64,000 nucleotides of DNA. Origin: Oxytricha trifallax. Taxonomy: Eukaryota; Ciliophora; Spirotrichea; Sporadotrichida; Oxytrichidae. Position 1 is the first letter of the stretch. Each line of letters starts with the position of its first letter. The stretch covers positions 1 to 64,000 of the forward strand of contig ARYC01017120.1 of the NCBI GenBank assembly GCA_000711775.1. The letters run 5' to 3'. Position numbers and translations under genes: made by a program. The notes under the pieces were generated by a model. The model searched no databases and was not told the DNA's origin. It saw only the letters and a program-made list of their open reading frames with translations. This document shows, piece by piece, positions 21,205-34,489 of this stretch.

Positions 21205-23590
21205 CTTAGGAAACTACAAGGAATTGGTATAGGCACAGGTGGAGGTATTATTATAACAATTTATTAAAATAATAATGCATAATTAATTACAAGATTTTAG
21301 CCGATAAATATTTATTATGCAATGGTGGCTCTGCAAATGTCACAGGAGCAGGTGGATCTGCAACTCAATAAATAATTACAAAACTATCTTTTGATAAAAT
21401 ATATTTGAATTATTTAAAGTTAAAATTGAGAAAAAAATTAATATTTTGACTGGGTCCGGTTTTGGGTCAGGCACTGGAATCGTTATAAAAAATTTAAGAA
21501 AATTGATTTAATGAGCAAATGTATATTTATGTTAATGTATTTAAATCGGTTAAGGAGGCTCAGGAGGTACCGGTATTGGATAAACTAATAAAATAATTAT
21601 GCATATTTTTCATTCGATTTATGAATAAAAATGATATATTTTATTGATATCATGTTTAAGGAGGTGGCGGCGGCTCAGCTTCTGTCACTGGACCTGGATC
21701 CGCAACAGGTTAAGGTTCTGGCTCTGGTATGACTAAATACAAAGTTTCTTTTTTCTATTGTTTTTATTTATAATTAATAATTGGTATTGGAATAGGAGGA
21801 GGCGGTGGATTTAGCGGCCTCTGTGCATGTTTGGTTCCTTGCGCCTGCCCATGGGAGACAGTTTCTAGTGGTTTATGTTCTTGCCCGAAATTGGATTGTC
21901 CTTGCCCAACTAATCCACCAAATAATGAGGATTTATAATTTAAGATTCTCTTTATTGGTTGAATGAAAACGGAGGAGGAGGTTAATAGCCAACACCAACC
22001 CCAGGACCAACCAATAGCAGTGAGCAACCTCCTGTTGAGACATCCGCACCTAACAACACAAACCCTCCTGCCTCAAATAGTACGCAAGAATAGTGCGAAG
22101 AATGCTCAGTGAGACCTCCAAGTTAAACTGTTGTACCTATCCCTCCCCAGAAAAATATTTTAGTATTGAATTAAAAACACTTTATATTAAACTTATTGAG
22201 AAGAGTTGAACTTATGTCATTAAATTTATAACCCCCTAAACCATCATGTCTTGGTGGATGCAACAGATAATCAATGTATTACAATAAGTAGGAGCCTAGT
22301 TACGAAGAAGTGACTTATTATGAAAATCAACCAAGTTACGATTATGAAAGCACTATCTACTACCCCAATGCTACTATTCCACCTACTGATAATACTACTA
22401 CAGAGACCAATAAATTTATATCCCTTAAAATTCTACTTTATTCTAAGTTCAAAAGAATTAATACTCAATAGAAATATGCTAATGTTAATTGGATATACAG
22501 AGTATCCCAATGCCACTTATAACGATAGCAGCAGCTGCGGATGCGGGAATCAAAATGATTTCCTATGGCTATGCCCCTGTTACTATTTAGGGTTCAACCC
22601 TGGTGGAAGTGCCACAGCTACTGGAGTTGGTAAACTTAAAATTTAAATGGCTTAATTTTTAAATCTAGATTAAGCTGTTTACAGGTATTGGAATCGGAAT
22701 TGGAGGTGGTGGAGACAATGGAACCAATGATGGGGGAGTTGGAATAAACAATAACCATGCCTTTATGTTAGAATTTTCTAGTGAAATTACCTTCAAGAGA
22801 TTCATTTATTATCTTGCAAAGTTTAGGTCAAGGCGGTGGCTAAGGCATGGCCACAGTGACTACTGGAACAGGAGCCTACAATTGTCCATACTATCCTCCT
22901 CCAGGAGCATCAGCATCTGGTCGAGGTGACGGTAAACTAAAGTTAAAATCATTAAATGTTGCACATTAATGATCAGGTATACTGGAGTCGGTCAAGGTGG
23001 CGGAAATGGTGGCGACTAGGGAATAGGCATCGGTGTGGGCACTGGTAGAGGTACTGCCACTGTTACTATTCCAGGAAGCAATGCCACAGCCTACGAATTC
23101 AATACTACCCTCGTGAATTTGATTTTCAATCCATCTTGCGGCGTTAATGCTACATTCTTGAAAGCCAATGGGCTGTGTATAAGTCCATTCCCATGTCCCT
23201 ACGGCAACTTCTTATATGAATTATATTAAAAAGCTAATACTTGGTAAAGAAATGACATAGAAACAATAATTATTATGATTAACTTCCCAGGAGGCAATCA
23301 AACAACTACTGAGCCAATAGTAGCAAACGCAACTGGCGAAGGACAAGGTGTCGGAATTGGAATAGGCGGAAGCGGTGAAAATAATAGCGATAATGGAAAT
23401 AACATAGATGAGAATAATACTAATAATTATAGAATTTTAATTATTAGATTTTTTTAATGACTTCATTTAAGTACTATTATTTTTTAATTTTTTCACATAC
23501 AAATACTGGCGCTAGTGGAATAGGAATCGGTGAAGGTGGTGGTAGCGGAGAAGCAAATGTTAATTCCGGAGGCAACTGAAGATGAAGATT
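21205..23590 (+). CDS. Gly-rich, Cys-rich protein split into many short coding blocks
   Basis: At least ten plus-strand blocks encode GIGIGGG-type glycine repeats (21228, 21325, 21450, 21555, 21660, 21781, 22683, 22830, 22985, 23325, 23510). Between them are Cys-rich stretches (SGLCACLVPCACPW near 21815; CGCGNQNDFLWLCPCYYLGF near 22535; NPSCGVNATFL near 23130) and Pro/Thr-rich stretches with many N-x-T/S sites. A GT...AG intron at 22630-22682 and an IES with pointer TGGTAT (about 21726 and 21780) both restore the frame. The mix of Gly repeats, Cys pairs and glycosylation sites suggests a secreted or cell-surface/cyst-wall protein, which is inference. Block order was not tested fully. Confidence 0.6.
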
Positions 23591-24215
23591 ATACTTGAAT
23601 TTTCAACCAAAGCAATATCCTATTATATAAAATTGATTGATTTTACATGAATTTTTATTTAAAAAATTCTCTTATTCATTCATCATATAAATAATATAAG
23701 CATGGAAATAGAATGGCAGATATAACGGTTGGTTGAAAATACAAGTGAAACAGCATTAATGTAATGTTAGTCAAAGTTGAAAATACAAGTGAAAATGGTG
23801 TATAAATTAAAAAATTCTTTGGATTAACATGATTAATTTAATATATTCATCACTTGCTATTATCTGTTTTGTTATTGCAAATGCATAATTTATTCAAATA
23901 AAAGCTATTTCTGAAATATCAATTTCTGGATTACTATAAATAAATTGTCTAAAATTATTCAATTATATGTATTTTAATAATAATATTTCTAGAATATTTG
24001 GTTAAATTATACATTATTGTCCATATATTTTAGTAAGAGTAGTATTAATAATTTCTCAAATTTAATTAATACTAGACTTATCTATAAAACTATTTCTAGA
24101 ATTTTCTAGATTATATCCATCAATTTTATACTTTATTGCATACAATTTAAATTAAAAAAGTATATTTGTAGATTTCTTATAATGATTTCTATGTAAAATT
24201 TAAGAATTTATTTTC
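23591..24215. other. AT-rich spacer
   Basis: No coding supported. The spacer ends at the pointer that starts the main AGC-kinase segment. Confidence 0.4.
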
Positions 24216-27200
24216 CAATCTGTAAGTATTTTCAAATATTCTCAATAATTATGTAGGAGCACTACCTCTTTATAATCTTGGAGTTTTGCGCTGGAGGAGA
24301 AATATTCTATCACATGAATAAAGTTCTTCGTTTTTCAGAGAAAGTGGCAAAGTTTTATTTTGCTGAGATTGTTCTTGCCATGGAATATCTGCATCAAAAG
24401 AATGTGTTTTATAGGGATTTAAAACCTGAGAATATTCTGCTGGATTGTTAACATTTATTAAGCAAAGTTGAAAGAAATAAAAGTGACACAAATATTGATG
24501 TTTATATAAATTAAAAAAAGGATTAAGATGGACATGTAAAACTAGCGGATTTTGGTATAAGCAGAATTAATTTTAATGAGAAAGACAGGTCAGCTTCATT
24601 TTGTGGAAGTCCAGAGTATATGAGCCCTGAAATGCTTAAACCAAGTAGAATTCATAGTAGAGCTGTTGATTTCTATGCTCTTGGAGCATTCTTTTAAAAC
24701 ATTTTTATATTAGGTAAAGTTGAGATATTTGGTTTTTTATATAGTTATGATTGCTTTTTGAAATGTTGACAGGACTGCCTCCGCACTTCTCAGAGAATAG
24801 AGATGAAATGTATAGGAAAATATTACACAATAACGCAGAGTTCCCAAGATATCTCTCACCCATGGCAAAATCAATTTTAAGAGGTCTTTTGATCAAGAAC
24901 CCAGACTAAAGATTAGGAGCAAAGTATGGGATATAAGAGATTAAAGATCACCCATTCTGCATGGACTTTTAAATATAATTATTAAAATCAATGACATTAA
25001 CTGGGATGATGCGATGCAAAGAAAACTTCTTCCACCAATAAGACCCTCTCAGAAATATTCAAACTTTGATCCAGAGTATACAAGCCTTCCGGTAAGATTT
25101 ACTTTTGAAGAGGACTTCGTAAAACCTAATCACACAAGAAGAAAGAGTGATCCTGGTTTAGAAATGAATTACTAAACTCCAGATTAAAAATTAGAATCCC
25201 CAGGCTCCCCTGGTAGTATACATGGAATATAATCGGTTTTTAACAATCTAGGATAAGCTATAGTTTATCCAAGCTTTGTTCATGAAAGAAATATTATTGA
25301 CACTCAGAATAATAAAACTCCTACAAGCTTCAAAGTTTCATAATAAAATAAAAATTAGTATGGTCACTCTGATGAGATGGGTGGAGATGGCTCCCCTAAT
25401 TATAGCAGGCCTCCATCTTCTACATTTAGAGGATATTCATTTATGAACTTCAGAAATGATTCGATTTCATCAGTTGATTAGAACAATAATTCTGATGGCG
25501 TTAAGAAACAAAGTAGCTAGTAATCACCTTTAAACTAGAGACTTTTCTCATAATAACAAAATAATATGAATCATCAACCTTAACCTTTTCAAAATAACGT
25601 TGCAAATAATCCTCCTCAAATTGGGATTCTTAATGCCCAAAATTTAATGAAGTAGGGCGGAAACGGTTAAGCAGGAATATTTAACATTATTGATGATTAT
25701 CAGTTTACTACTTCATAAAGAAGCAGGACAATAAGTTTTGCAAATTAGTCCATATTGACTGAAGGAATAGACCAATAGAAAAACATTTACTCTATGAATT
25801 TTAAGAGTTTCAACTCATTCTTTAACGAAATCTAATTCAAAGCAAACGAGTATGAGTTTAATGCTTTTAATCAAAAGATTCCCAAAAAGTGGTAGATCCC
25901 TGTTAACATAGTAAATAAGCTAAGATTGGACTAAAGATCTCTACAGTAAATTATCTAGAATCAAAATATGTTACCAGCTCCAGTAGCATAATTAACTGAA
26001 TAAGTACTTTTTCAAGATGCTATCAATAACTTTGATTCTAGAACTGAAGATTTTTAATGGCCAAGGATAATTAAAAATATGCCTGATATCCTTGAAGATA
26101 TAGAAAATGAGGGAAAATATGGAGAGTCGCCAAAAAATAATTCAAACAATCATTTAATGCTTGACTCGAGGTTGATGAATGAAACTTTCACAAGAATCAG
26201 CAATGATAATGTTCATGACAAAATAACATCGATGCTAATAGGAGATAAGAATGCTAACTTGGATCAATATTCTAAGAATTTAATTAGATTCAATGATGAA
26301 ATTAACAATGTAAAAACAGAGAGAAAACGTAAACCTGCACCTAAGACAAAGGTTGAAAATGTCGAAGGTTAAAATTCTTAACAAATCGAATCTAATTAAC
26401 AGAGTAATATTGTGGATAGAAGAAAAGGTGCTTAAAGTTTATATACCAATATTAACCCCCTCAACGTGGAAAACAGAATTAGAATTGAAAGTAATTACAC
26501 AACAAGAAGTGGTGATAGACTTGCTGATGTAGCTGAAATTGGCAGTATTAAATCTGGTGGCAAGGTCACTTAGAATTAATAAAGCAGCGCAAAGAAAGGC
26601 AAAGAGAGTGCTTTAAAAATAAAGCCGAAAGCTGGTACGATGTATGGGCCAAAAGATTAGAAGGAATTCTTAATTAAGAATGATTCCGCTTTGAAGTCTC
26701 CATAGAACCAGCAGGATATAGGTAAAATTTAAAATTAAAGGCAGCTTCCATCGAGAAACAGCAATCAAATTCTATCTCCAAAAACCATATCAAACAAGCC
26801 AAATGATTTTACTCCTAAATCAAATTAAAATAACTTAAGTCTTCCAACCAGCATTGTCTCTCCAAAAACTAACTTAAGAATTAGCCAATTTGGAGATAAG
26901 AAAACTTCAACACCAAGTAATAGTAGCAACGCTAAGCCAAAATTTAATATCAATAGTCAACAGAACACGAATATTAAATCTAGAAACTCTGCAAGCAGTT
27001 AACATTTACATCTATCAGCAAATAGCATTTTAAACAATCCTTAGCCTGTCTCATAATAAGATAAGAAACTTCAAAATACTGTAACAATAAGAAAGACCTA
27101 ATTAGAATAAATTGATGAATTTGAGATGGGAGCCTACTATTCAAAAGATTTATCAAGTAGTCTAGTAAAGTCCACTCAGAAAATTTCTTAATTATCAGCA

Positions 27201-29290
27201 TTAATTAATTCTGATATTTCAAAGCCTAAAAAGAAAATTTCGAGATTGAGTTCACCAAAGAATGAGTTGATTGTAAAAGTTTTACTTGTGTAATTTATTT
27301 GATATCCTCATAGAAAATGCTCACCATTAAAGGGACCTTCTCTTCATCCTTAATAAACAATAACACTCCAAAACCTCAAACCAATTCAAGTGCTAGTAAC
27401 TAATTAAATAGAAATAGAATAAAAACAAGTTCATAGTATATATCAAATTCTAGTCATAATAGTAACTTCAAGGGGTTTTTCAATACTCAGGATTTTCATA
27501 AAGCTACTTAAGATATCAAAGCATAGTAAGAATTGAAAAATAAGACAGCTTCAAAGCAAAATAGAGTTCCAAAATCCTAGGAGAGAGATAATAAGAAAAG
27601 TTCTTCAGGTGATAATACACTTGAGGATGTTGATGAAAATATGGATGAATTCATAATTAATGACAATAAATTTAAAAAAGATTCTTTCTCTTTCAAAATA
27701 TCATATTTGGCTTTAAGTTTATTCAGAGATTAAAGAATGTCTCACTAATCACCTCTATAGCTTTAACTAATGGAAAATAATTAGATTTCAGTAAAGACTT
27801 GAATAGCACTTTTATAAGAAACAGCAATTATTCAGCCTCATCCTCGATTATTTCTCAATCAATTCCACTTAATACTGCTCATCTTAAAACCAGCTCAAAT
27901 CAATAAACACCTGACGAAATGAGACTATAAGAGAAAAAGAATGCCAAAAAGTAAAATTATAATGATTACCACTCTAGCAGCAAACCCTTGAAAACATGAC
28001 GTTATTATTACTTATTTTCTTTAACATCCCCACAGCAGTATCTTGGGGATTCCAGTTTATTGAGAGATGAAGACGATGGCGTACCAATGACTGAGATTTA
28101 CGATTCACCAAAAGCATCGACTTCAAAATTACATTAAATGAATGATAATACTAGAAATTGTATCATTAGTCAAAGTGTTGTGGGATCTGGGGCTATGCTT
28201 CTACCTAACAAAGCTTAATTTGGCTCAATCATCTAAGCCAATCAATAAATCATATAGTAAAGATTATTATGGATTTGGTTTTTAAAAATAAATAGCAGTG
28301 GCAGTGTAATTTTATCTCCCAAATTATAGCATTAATAGTAGACTCATTCTTAAAGAAAACAACATACAAATTATGTTTAGCATCATACTCCTATGGGCCA
28401 TTAAAATTTGAATCTGAGAGTCGATAGTCCCAAACCAGTCACTAATAACTAACAAAATAGTAACAGCTCTAGAAAGCCAAAGGTAGACCCTGGCAGGTAT
28501 AATAATTAAATTTGGGCTTTTTTTTCATTATATAAGGTATTTGTTATTATATTCATTTTGGAACACCAAAAGAAGCGATTAGAAAACGCCGTCAAGCACC
28601 ACTAACGATATGCATTAAATTGATGGAAGTTAAAGTACACCAAATAGCAAAGATGTCTATAATTGTTTCGAGGAGATTAAGAACAGTGTAACTCATTTAT
28701 ATTTTCCACCATTTTTATACAATATAAATCCTAAATATTTATAAATACAGTGTGTCTGAGAGAGCAGATACTGAAGTGAAGATAAGCGAAGAGAAAATGC
28801 TCCTAAGCAAAAGTGAGAGAAAACTGAAGTAGCCCTATAAGGCAAATATAGGTATGAGCCACTCTACATTACAAAGCAACTTTAATAGTAATTCTAGAAA
28901 CAATGCTACTGCAAGCAACAGCTTGAACAATAATCATAATGCTAAGCAAGAAAGCAGCCACAATTAACACTAGCAATATTTGCATACTCATTAATCGCAC
29001 ACATCTAATTAGTAGTTGTATAAAACATATAATTACTTAAATTGACATATTTTTCAAATCTCTAAATTTAAGCACTGAATTAGTTTATATATTAAATTTC
29101 GTTGTATAACACTAAATAAGGAGCGCAGAATACCACAAATTCTAACAACACTAATAATAGCAATTCCAGTGCTCTCTAGCTGAGATTAAATTTAAATCTT
29201 TTTAATAAAAATTTTTAGATTGACGATATCTCAAGCCAATAAGAATTTATGAAAAAGAACATGAAAAATTTAATTATGATAAAATTAACT
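24216..29290 (+). CDS. AGC-family protein kinase, second and later segments
   Basis: The segment starts with pointer CAATCTGT (24216-24223), which contains the 5' end of a 35-nt intron (24222-24256). It continues EHYLFIILEFCAGGEIFYHM, the kinase hinge. Catalytic features seen: YRDLKPENILLD (HRD changed to YRD), LADFGIS, SFCGSPEYMSPE, VDFYALGAF and LGLPPHF, then an AGC-like C-terminal tail. A long Asn/Ser/Gln-rich tail follows to about 29250, giving well over 1400 residues in all. Introns at 24714-24772 and about 27274-27314 and IESs at 24964-24992 and 29015-29100 are consistent with the frame. The ATP-binding N-lobe is absent here and lies downstream at 30885-32491, so the gene is scrambled. 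Closest look is to PKA/PKG/S6K-type kinases; substrate unknown. Confidence 0.85.
24714..24772 (+). other. intron, 59 nt
   Basis: GTAAAG...TTGACAG; splicing joins ...NIFIL to GLPPHFSEN, the expected AGC-kinase sequence, in frame. Confidence 0.7.
24964..24992. other. IES, 29 bp, pointer GAC
   Basis: GAC at 24964-24966 and 24993-24995 bracket a short AT-only spacer. Excision yields HPFCMDINWDDAMQRKLLPP, the normal end of an AGC kinase core. The spacer lacks GT...AG. Confidence 0.6.
29015..29100. other. IES, 86 bp, pointer GTTGTATAA
   Basis: GTTGTATAA occurs at 29015-29023 and 29101-29109. Excision removes an in-frame TGA (29043-29045) and joins SNQQLY to NTKQGAQNTTN, keeping the Asn/Gln-rich tail open. 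Confidence 0.7.
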
Positions 29291-30880
29291 AGCAACTAAA
29301 ATATTATATAAGCTCCTAGTACTGTAAAATTCCATTTGAATTGTAGAAATTTATTTTTAAAAAAATTTATAAATAACTCATCACTTTCAATTATGATTTT
29401 TAAAAAATTTCTATATGTATAGCTTATTAAAAATGATAATTTTTCTAATTATAGTTTTCAATTATCTCATCAACTAAAATTTTATAAAAATTCATAATAT
29501 TATATTGGAAAGTTTGCTAAAATTTTAATATAAAATAGGATAATATTACAAGAATTGAAGCAGCATAAATTTATGATTGAGTATAAAAGATTTTGGTAAA
29601 ATAACCGACATTATAAATATAGTAAAATTTTATTTCCCCAATTGTAAAATTATTCCTGCAGTAATTATTAAAATATGCACACTCTAGACTAATGTCGTTT
29701 AAGATATATAAAGCAATTCAATCATTATGAAACGATTTTTTAATATAATTTAAATTATTTAAATTAAGTGATTTTGTTATAAAATACGCTAAATTATTAT
29801 ACATTTGTATTTATTGTATGAAATGGATTAGAAAACTATTGGAAAAAATAATTAGAATATATTTTTTAATAACAAAATTATGATTAGTAATATATAAAAT
29901 TTTAGTCATATAAATCCTCTCCTATTTATAAATTATTTATTAACAATTGATCAGATCATATCATATTAAAAGATAAGTTATCTCATTTAGACTATTTAAA
30001 TTTAAATTGTTTTTTAATATGTGTAATCTTAAGTATTTATTTGGCAGAATTATATTTTAAATTTACTCTTAATTTTCTAAACATAAGATATAATCAAGTA
30101 ATATTTGATTTTGTAGCTACTATGCAACTTATCCAGAGCAAGAGTAATTTAACCATATAAACATAGAATTTTATTTTTTTCCAACAATCTCCTATCAAGT
30201 TTTATTTATTTTATTAAATTTATACTATAAATTTCATATTTATCAAACAAATAAAATTATAAAATAAAACTATACTGAATTATAGATTAATATCTATAAA
30301 ATGAAAATAATAAGACGAAAAATAATAAAATAATGATTATAAATCTTGAAATAAAATAAACAGAGATTTTAATATAATTTATTAGAATAGCTAAAGTATA
30401 AATAAATAATTATTAGTAGCATTAACAATATTGAGCATTTATTTGCATTTTAGGAATATAAATTAATAATTTAACGTTAAATGGTATTTTACATAGAAAA
30501 TAAATTTAAAATTTATTTATAAAATCATGTTTTATTGAGAGACTACATTGAAGAAAAAACAACATCAGTGAATTAAGTTTTTTTAAAGAAAATTATGATT
30601 CTATCGTCAATTTATCATAAATTTTTTTGAACTTATTTTTCGGCAAAATAATGGGGATCAATTGAGTTTATAAATAAAAATTCAGTCTAAATATATATAT
30701 ATACAGTTATGCATATATTTAAAAATAAAAATATAAAGATAAATGCCTAATATAAACTAAATGCTAATTAAAATATTGTTAGAATAATGTTAATTTCTCT
30801 TTTTAGATATTATTCTAAGTTTAATATCTACGAGCTTAATTTATCATAATTGTAAATTTTTAGATTTCTTAAGAATTCTA
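29291..30880. other. AT-rich spacer between kinase segments
   Basis: About 1.6 kb of very AT-rich DNA with no supported coding; it would be lost when the kinase segments are joined. Confidence 0.45.
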
Positions 30881-30884
30881 AGAA

Positions 30885-32491
30885 TAATGGGAAACACATA
30901 GAAGGGTCTCAATGATTTTATGATCTCTTAGCAAACTAGTGGAGGTCTCCAAGGTCATCGCTATGGAGAAAACAACGCCCATAATATCATTGAGAAAAAA
31001 TTAATTTTTTGTTGTTATTAATAAATTTCAATATTTTATGTGATACAGTAAATACTAATTAGCATAATACAACAACTCACTAGGAAACTCACAACAGTTC
31101 TTAGAGTTTCGCAGCTAGACTCACTGAATCATAACTTATCATTATTGCAACAAAAACTAAATAAATAGTAAACATATATTTGATAATCATAATAATTTAT
31201 TATTATGATTATAAAAATGACAGATTTATTTTTACAATAATGATCCTGATGATAGTGATGCTGGCATGAATACAGGAACAGGAATTAACATTCAATTCAA
31301 ATTTTATAATTAAAAAACAAAATTATATTTAATTCGTTTTTGTTTGTTTTTGGATTATTGACAATATGAAACAAGGCTCATAAAAATATAAATTACAAGG
31401 GTTCGAGTAAGTATAAAAAATATAGTAATTTGGCTTATTTAGAATTCTTAAAATTATTCATAAATTTAACTCCAAATAATCATTTTCACTAATTTCTTTT
31501 ATAGTTCGAGTTTGTATAAGGAATGCAATCATTCAATTATATTTATTTTAATTAATACTAGAAATTCAATATTATATAGCATATTACAAACCAGAAGGTA
31601 ACAAATTAATCCAAATTTAAAGCTTCTACAAATTCATCAATATTCTATCTAATTAGTCCTTTTTAGCTTCTTCTTTCTTTATTATTATATATAAATTCTT
31701 AACGAATGTTGTTTGGATAGGTGAGTAACTTTGCTTGAATTGCAAAAATGGTGACTACCAAGGAGGAGGATCGGGAAGAGTCAAAAGTGGAGCTAATACT
31801 AATACCAATATGAACCGAGAGAGAGCTGGAATTGGCATGGCTTTTAATATAGAAAAATATGTCATTTAATAATTTTATTTTTGGCTTTTGACAATCTAGA
31901 AAGAAAAAAAGTTTCAGAAAATAAAGCACCGAGACATTTAAGAGGTAATTAGAATTACATATTCCATAAAATTCAAAATATGTATTGGATGTTTCATTAT
32001 AGGTCTCAAAGAATTTCTTATAAATGTTTATATCACATGTGTTCACTTAATAGCATCATTCATTATAATAGACTATTTTTATTCTAATTTCTACACCAAA
32101 TATGAAATATAATAACCCTTATATCTATTAGGTCAAGGAAATGTAAACAAAAGAAAGAAATTAATCCCTAATTTAGAGGATTTTGATATAATTAGAGTAA
32201 TTGGCAAGGGTGGCTTCTCAACAGTGTTTTAAGGTAAATATATCAAACCATTTTTCATATTTTTTGGATTTTATTTAAATTTTGAAACAAATAAGTTAAA
32301 TTTGACCACTCTCTTAAATACGTATTTATAGTGCGCAGGAAAGACGATGGAGCAATCTATGCGATGAAATGCTTAAAGAAATCTCAAATTAAAAGAGAGA
32401 ACAAAGTCAGACATGTAATGAATGAGAGATAAATATTGTAAACTGTTAATCATCCATTTATTGTCAAAATGAAGTGGGCCTTTCAATCTGT
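30885..32491 (+). CDS. AGC-family protein kinase, first (N-terminal) segment
   Basis: Begins at ATG near 30887 (MGNTQKGLNDFM), with several small exons of Asn/Gly-rich sequence. The kinase N-lobe follows: LEDFDIIRVIGKGGFSTVFQ (Gly loop), an intron of about 94 nt, then AIYAMKCLKKSQ (catalytic Lys), NERQILQTVNHPFIVKMKWAFQS and pointer CAATCTGT at 32484-32491. The same 8-mer starts the segment at 24216. Joining there gives AFQS|intron|EHYLFIILEF, exactly what an AGC kinase requires. Germline order is therefore later segments first, first segment last, all on the plus strand. N-terminal exon borders before 32130 are uncertain. Confidence 0.85.
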
Positions 32492-32929
32492 GAATAACAA
32501 TTTAATTTATTATATGCCATTTATTTTAGTAATCAAGGATAAAAAAAACATAATAGAGTTACTTGATTGTTATCATCAATTCACAAATATAATTTGGATT
32601 ACTCTAATTTAATGTAATAAAATATCAAAGTTAACTTTAATACATAAAAAAGTTTAATGTTTTATAGCATTATCTTGAACCGTAAACATTATACAAATCC
32701 TTTTTAACCAAAATGTAAGGAAGTATAAGTGTAATATAAAAATTCATGTTTTTAATTAAATAATCTACTTAGTATTTTGATTATGTTTTACTCAATCGAA
32801 GGAAATTGTAAATTCTTTAATTTCACTGTCTATTTCATTTGTTCTTAACCCTATAAATACCAACTTAGAAAGTTTCTGAATGTAAGTGATTCCTCTAGAA
32901 ATTTCATATTAAAATCAAAGTAATAAAAC

Positions 32930-34099
32930 ATAAATTTCATCAAGTTACATCGTGGAAGAACCAAATTCCAAAGGTTGCTGCATTTGACTAGTGTAAGTCC
33001 TCAATGATTCAGATTTCTCAATTAAACTTTAATAAGAATTTTTAATAATCAATTAAATTTTTGCAGATAATTGTTTAGTTGCTTGCCATCTTCATAGATA
33101 GTGACTGCTAAGTGGTTGTTAGAAACATAACTCTCTTCAATTGAGGGGTCTGCAATCAAGCTGCCCTCGGATATCACAATCATTGATTCCCAACATAATT
33201 ACTTCACAAACTTTATGTTGCTTATGTGCTACAACTAAACTTTAAAATACATTATAACATTACAAACTATTCTTAAGGTGTACCTAAATTGATCTAGGTT
33301 TATAAAATCAAGTCCATAGCGAGGCATGTAATAGCACTGACCAGGTTTCCATCATCAGCAAGTACATTGAAAGTCATTATAATTTCTCCTCTAACTTCAT
33401 GATTTACTATCAAGCTGAAGTCAATGCACAACTAATTAATTAATTTATTAAAAATTGCTTTATTGTATTTTATACCAATATGTATTTTAATAAACTCTAC
33501 TTGTTTCTTAATATGGTGTGCATAGAAAACTTCTTTTTACTCTTGGTAGTCTCTGCGAACATGTTGTTATTGCAATTCACGCATTAATTAAATTGAGATG
33601 GTAAGGGGTCTCTCTGAGATTGTAGCGTGATCTTAATTTTTCAATGAGGCTTGCCCAATTATCAGAGTATATTAAAAAAAAACTTATTTAATTATTAAAA
33701 TAAAGAGTTTTTCCTTGATTCACAGCACCAGAAGCTCTGAAATTCATTTATTGCTGCTAGTTGTTATTATAAAATTTTAATTAATCAAACCCTTGTGATT
33801 TATTTTCATTCAAACTTAATCATTGATCAATATTTGTATAACTCTGAAGTACTTATCTCTTGACTGTAATTGGTCTATGCTGAGTGAGTGTGCGAGAATC
33901 AGCTCTAACTCCATTTCTGATTAAATATTAATGGTACTCATGTGGGAGAAGTTTCTTCAGAAGCTCTAAAAACAAATATATTAGCACAAGTTGTTAGAAA
34001 TAAGAAGGGGTCTAGAGATATTTTAGAGAGAATAGTGGGGCAATTTATAATAAGGAAGAAAAACAAATAAAAAGTGATTGTATATTTACCTGGTTCCAT
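32930..34099 (-). CDS. RNase PH-like exosome subunit (Rrp43/EXOSC8-like)
   Basis: Starts MEP at 34099-34090, then a 124-nt intron (33966-34089) and ELLKKLLPHEYHQYLIRNGV, RADSRTLTQHRPITVK, the usual opening of eukaryotic exosome ring subunits. Later blocks on the same strand encode EVRGEIIMTFNVLADDGNLV (33320-33430, cf. DYDGN) and ISEGSLIADPSIEES (33090-33210, cf. the DPT-EEE motif). These proteins form the non-catalytic ring that feeds RNA to the exosome. A block with NAATFGIWFFHD at about 32940-33000 would belong between those two in the protein, hinting at scrambling. Assignment to Rrp43 rather than Rrp42/45 is tentative. Confidence 0.6.
33966..34089 (-). other. intron, 124 nt
   Basis: GTAAATATAC...TGTTTTTAG on the minus strand; joins MEP to ELLKKLLPHEY in phase. 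Confidence 0.65.
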
Positions 34100-34489
34100 T
34101 TTATATATAAGTTAAGTTTAATAATAGTAATTAGTATTAATGAAATTAATGCAATAGATTATTAAATTAAAATGTTTTTAATGCTTTTTAAATTATAAAT
34201 AATTTGTCAGAAATAATTGTCGTACTGATCTTTATTCTCATTTATTATGCTTTTAGGTTAATTTTCTAAGATTATTTTATTCTATTCATTAAATTAAGCA
34301 TCTATTTAGCGTTGCTCTCCTGGCTTCAAGTGTAAATTAAGTGTAGATTTATATTATTAAATTTATAATATTTAGATGTTTTAGAAAAGACACAATTAAA
34401 TTTCATGAATGATTTATGATAATAAATAAAAGATTAATGACCATTTTAATGTTAAAGGTGATCTTTTAGTGCTTATCTAGACTGTGACA

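Noticed and set aside
31390-31410. tRNA B-box-like GGTTCGAGT
   Set aside because: No matching acceptor, D or anticodon arms can be drawn around it.
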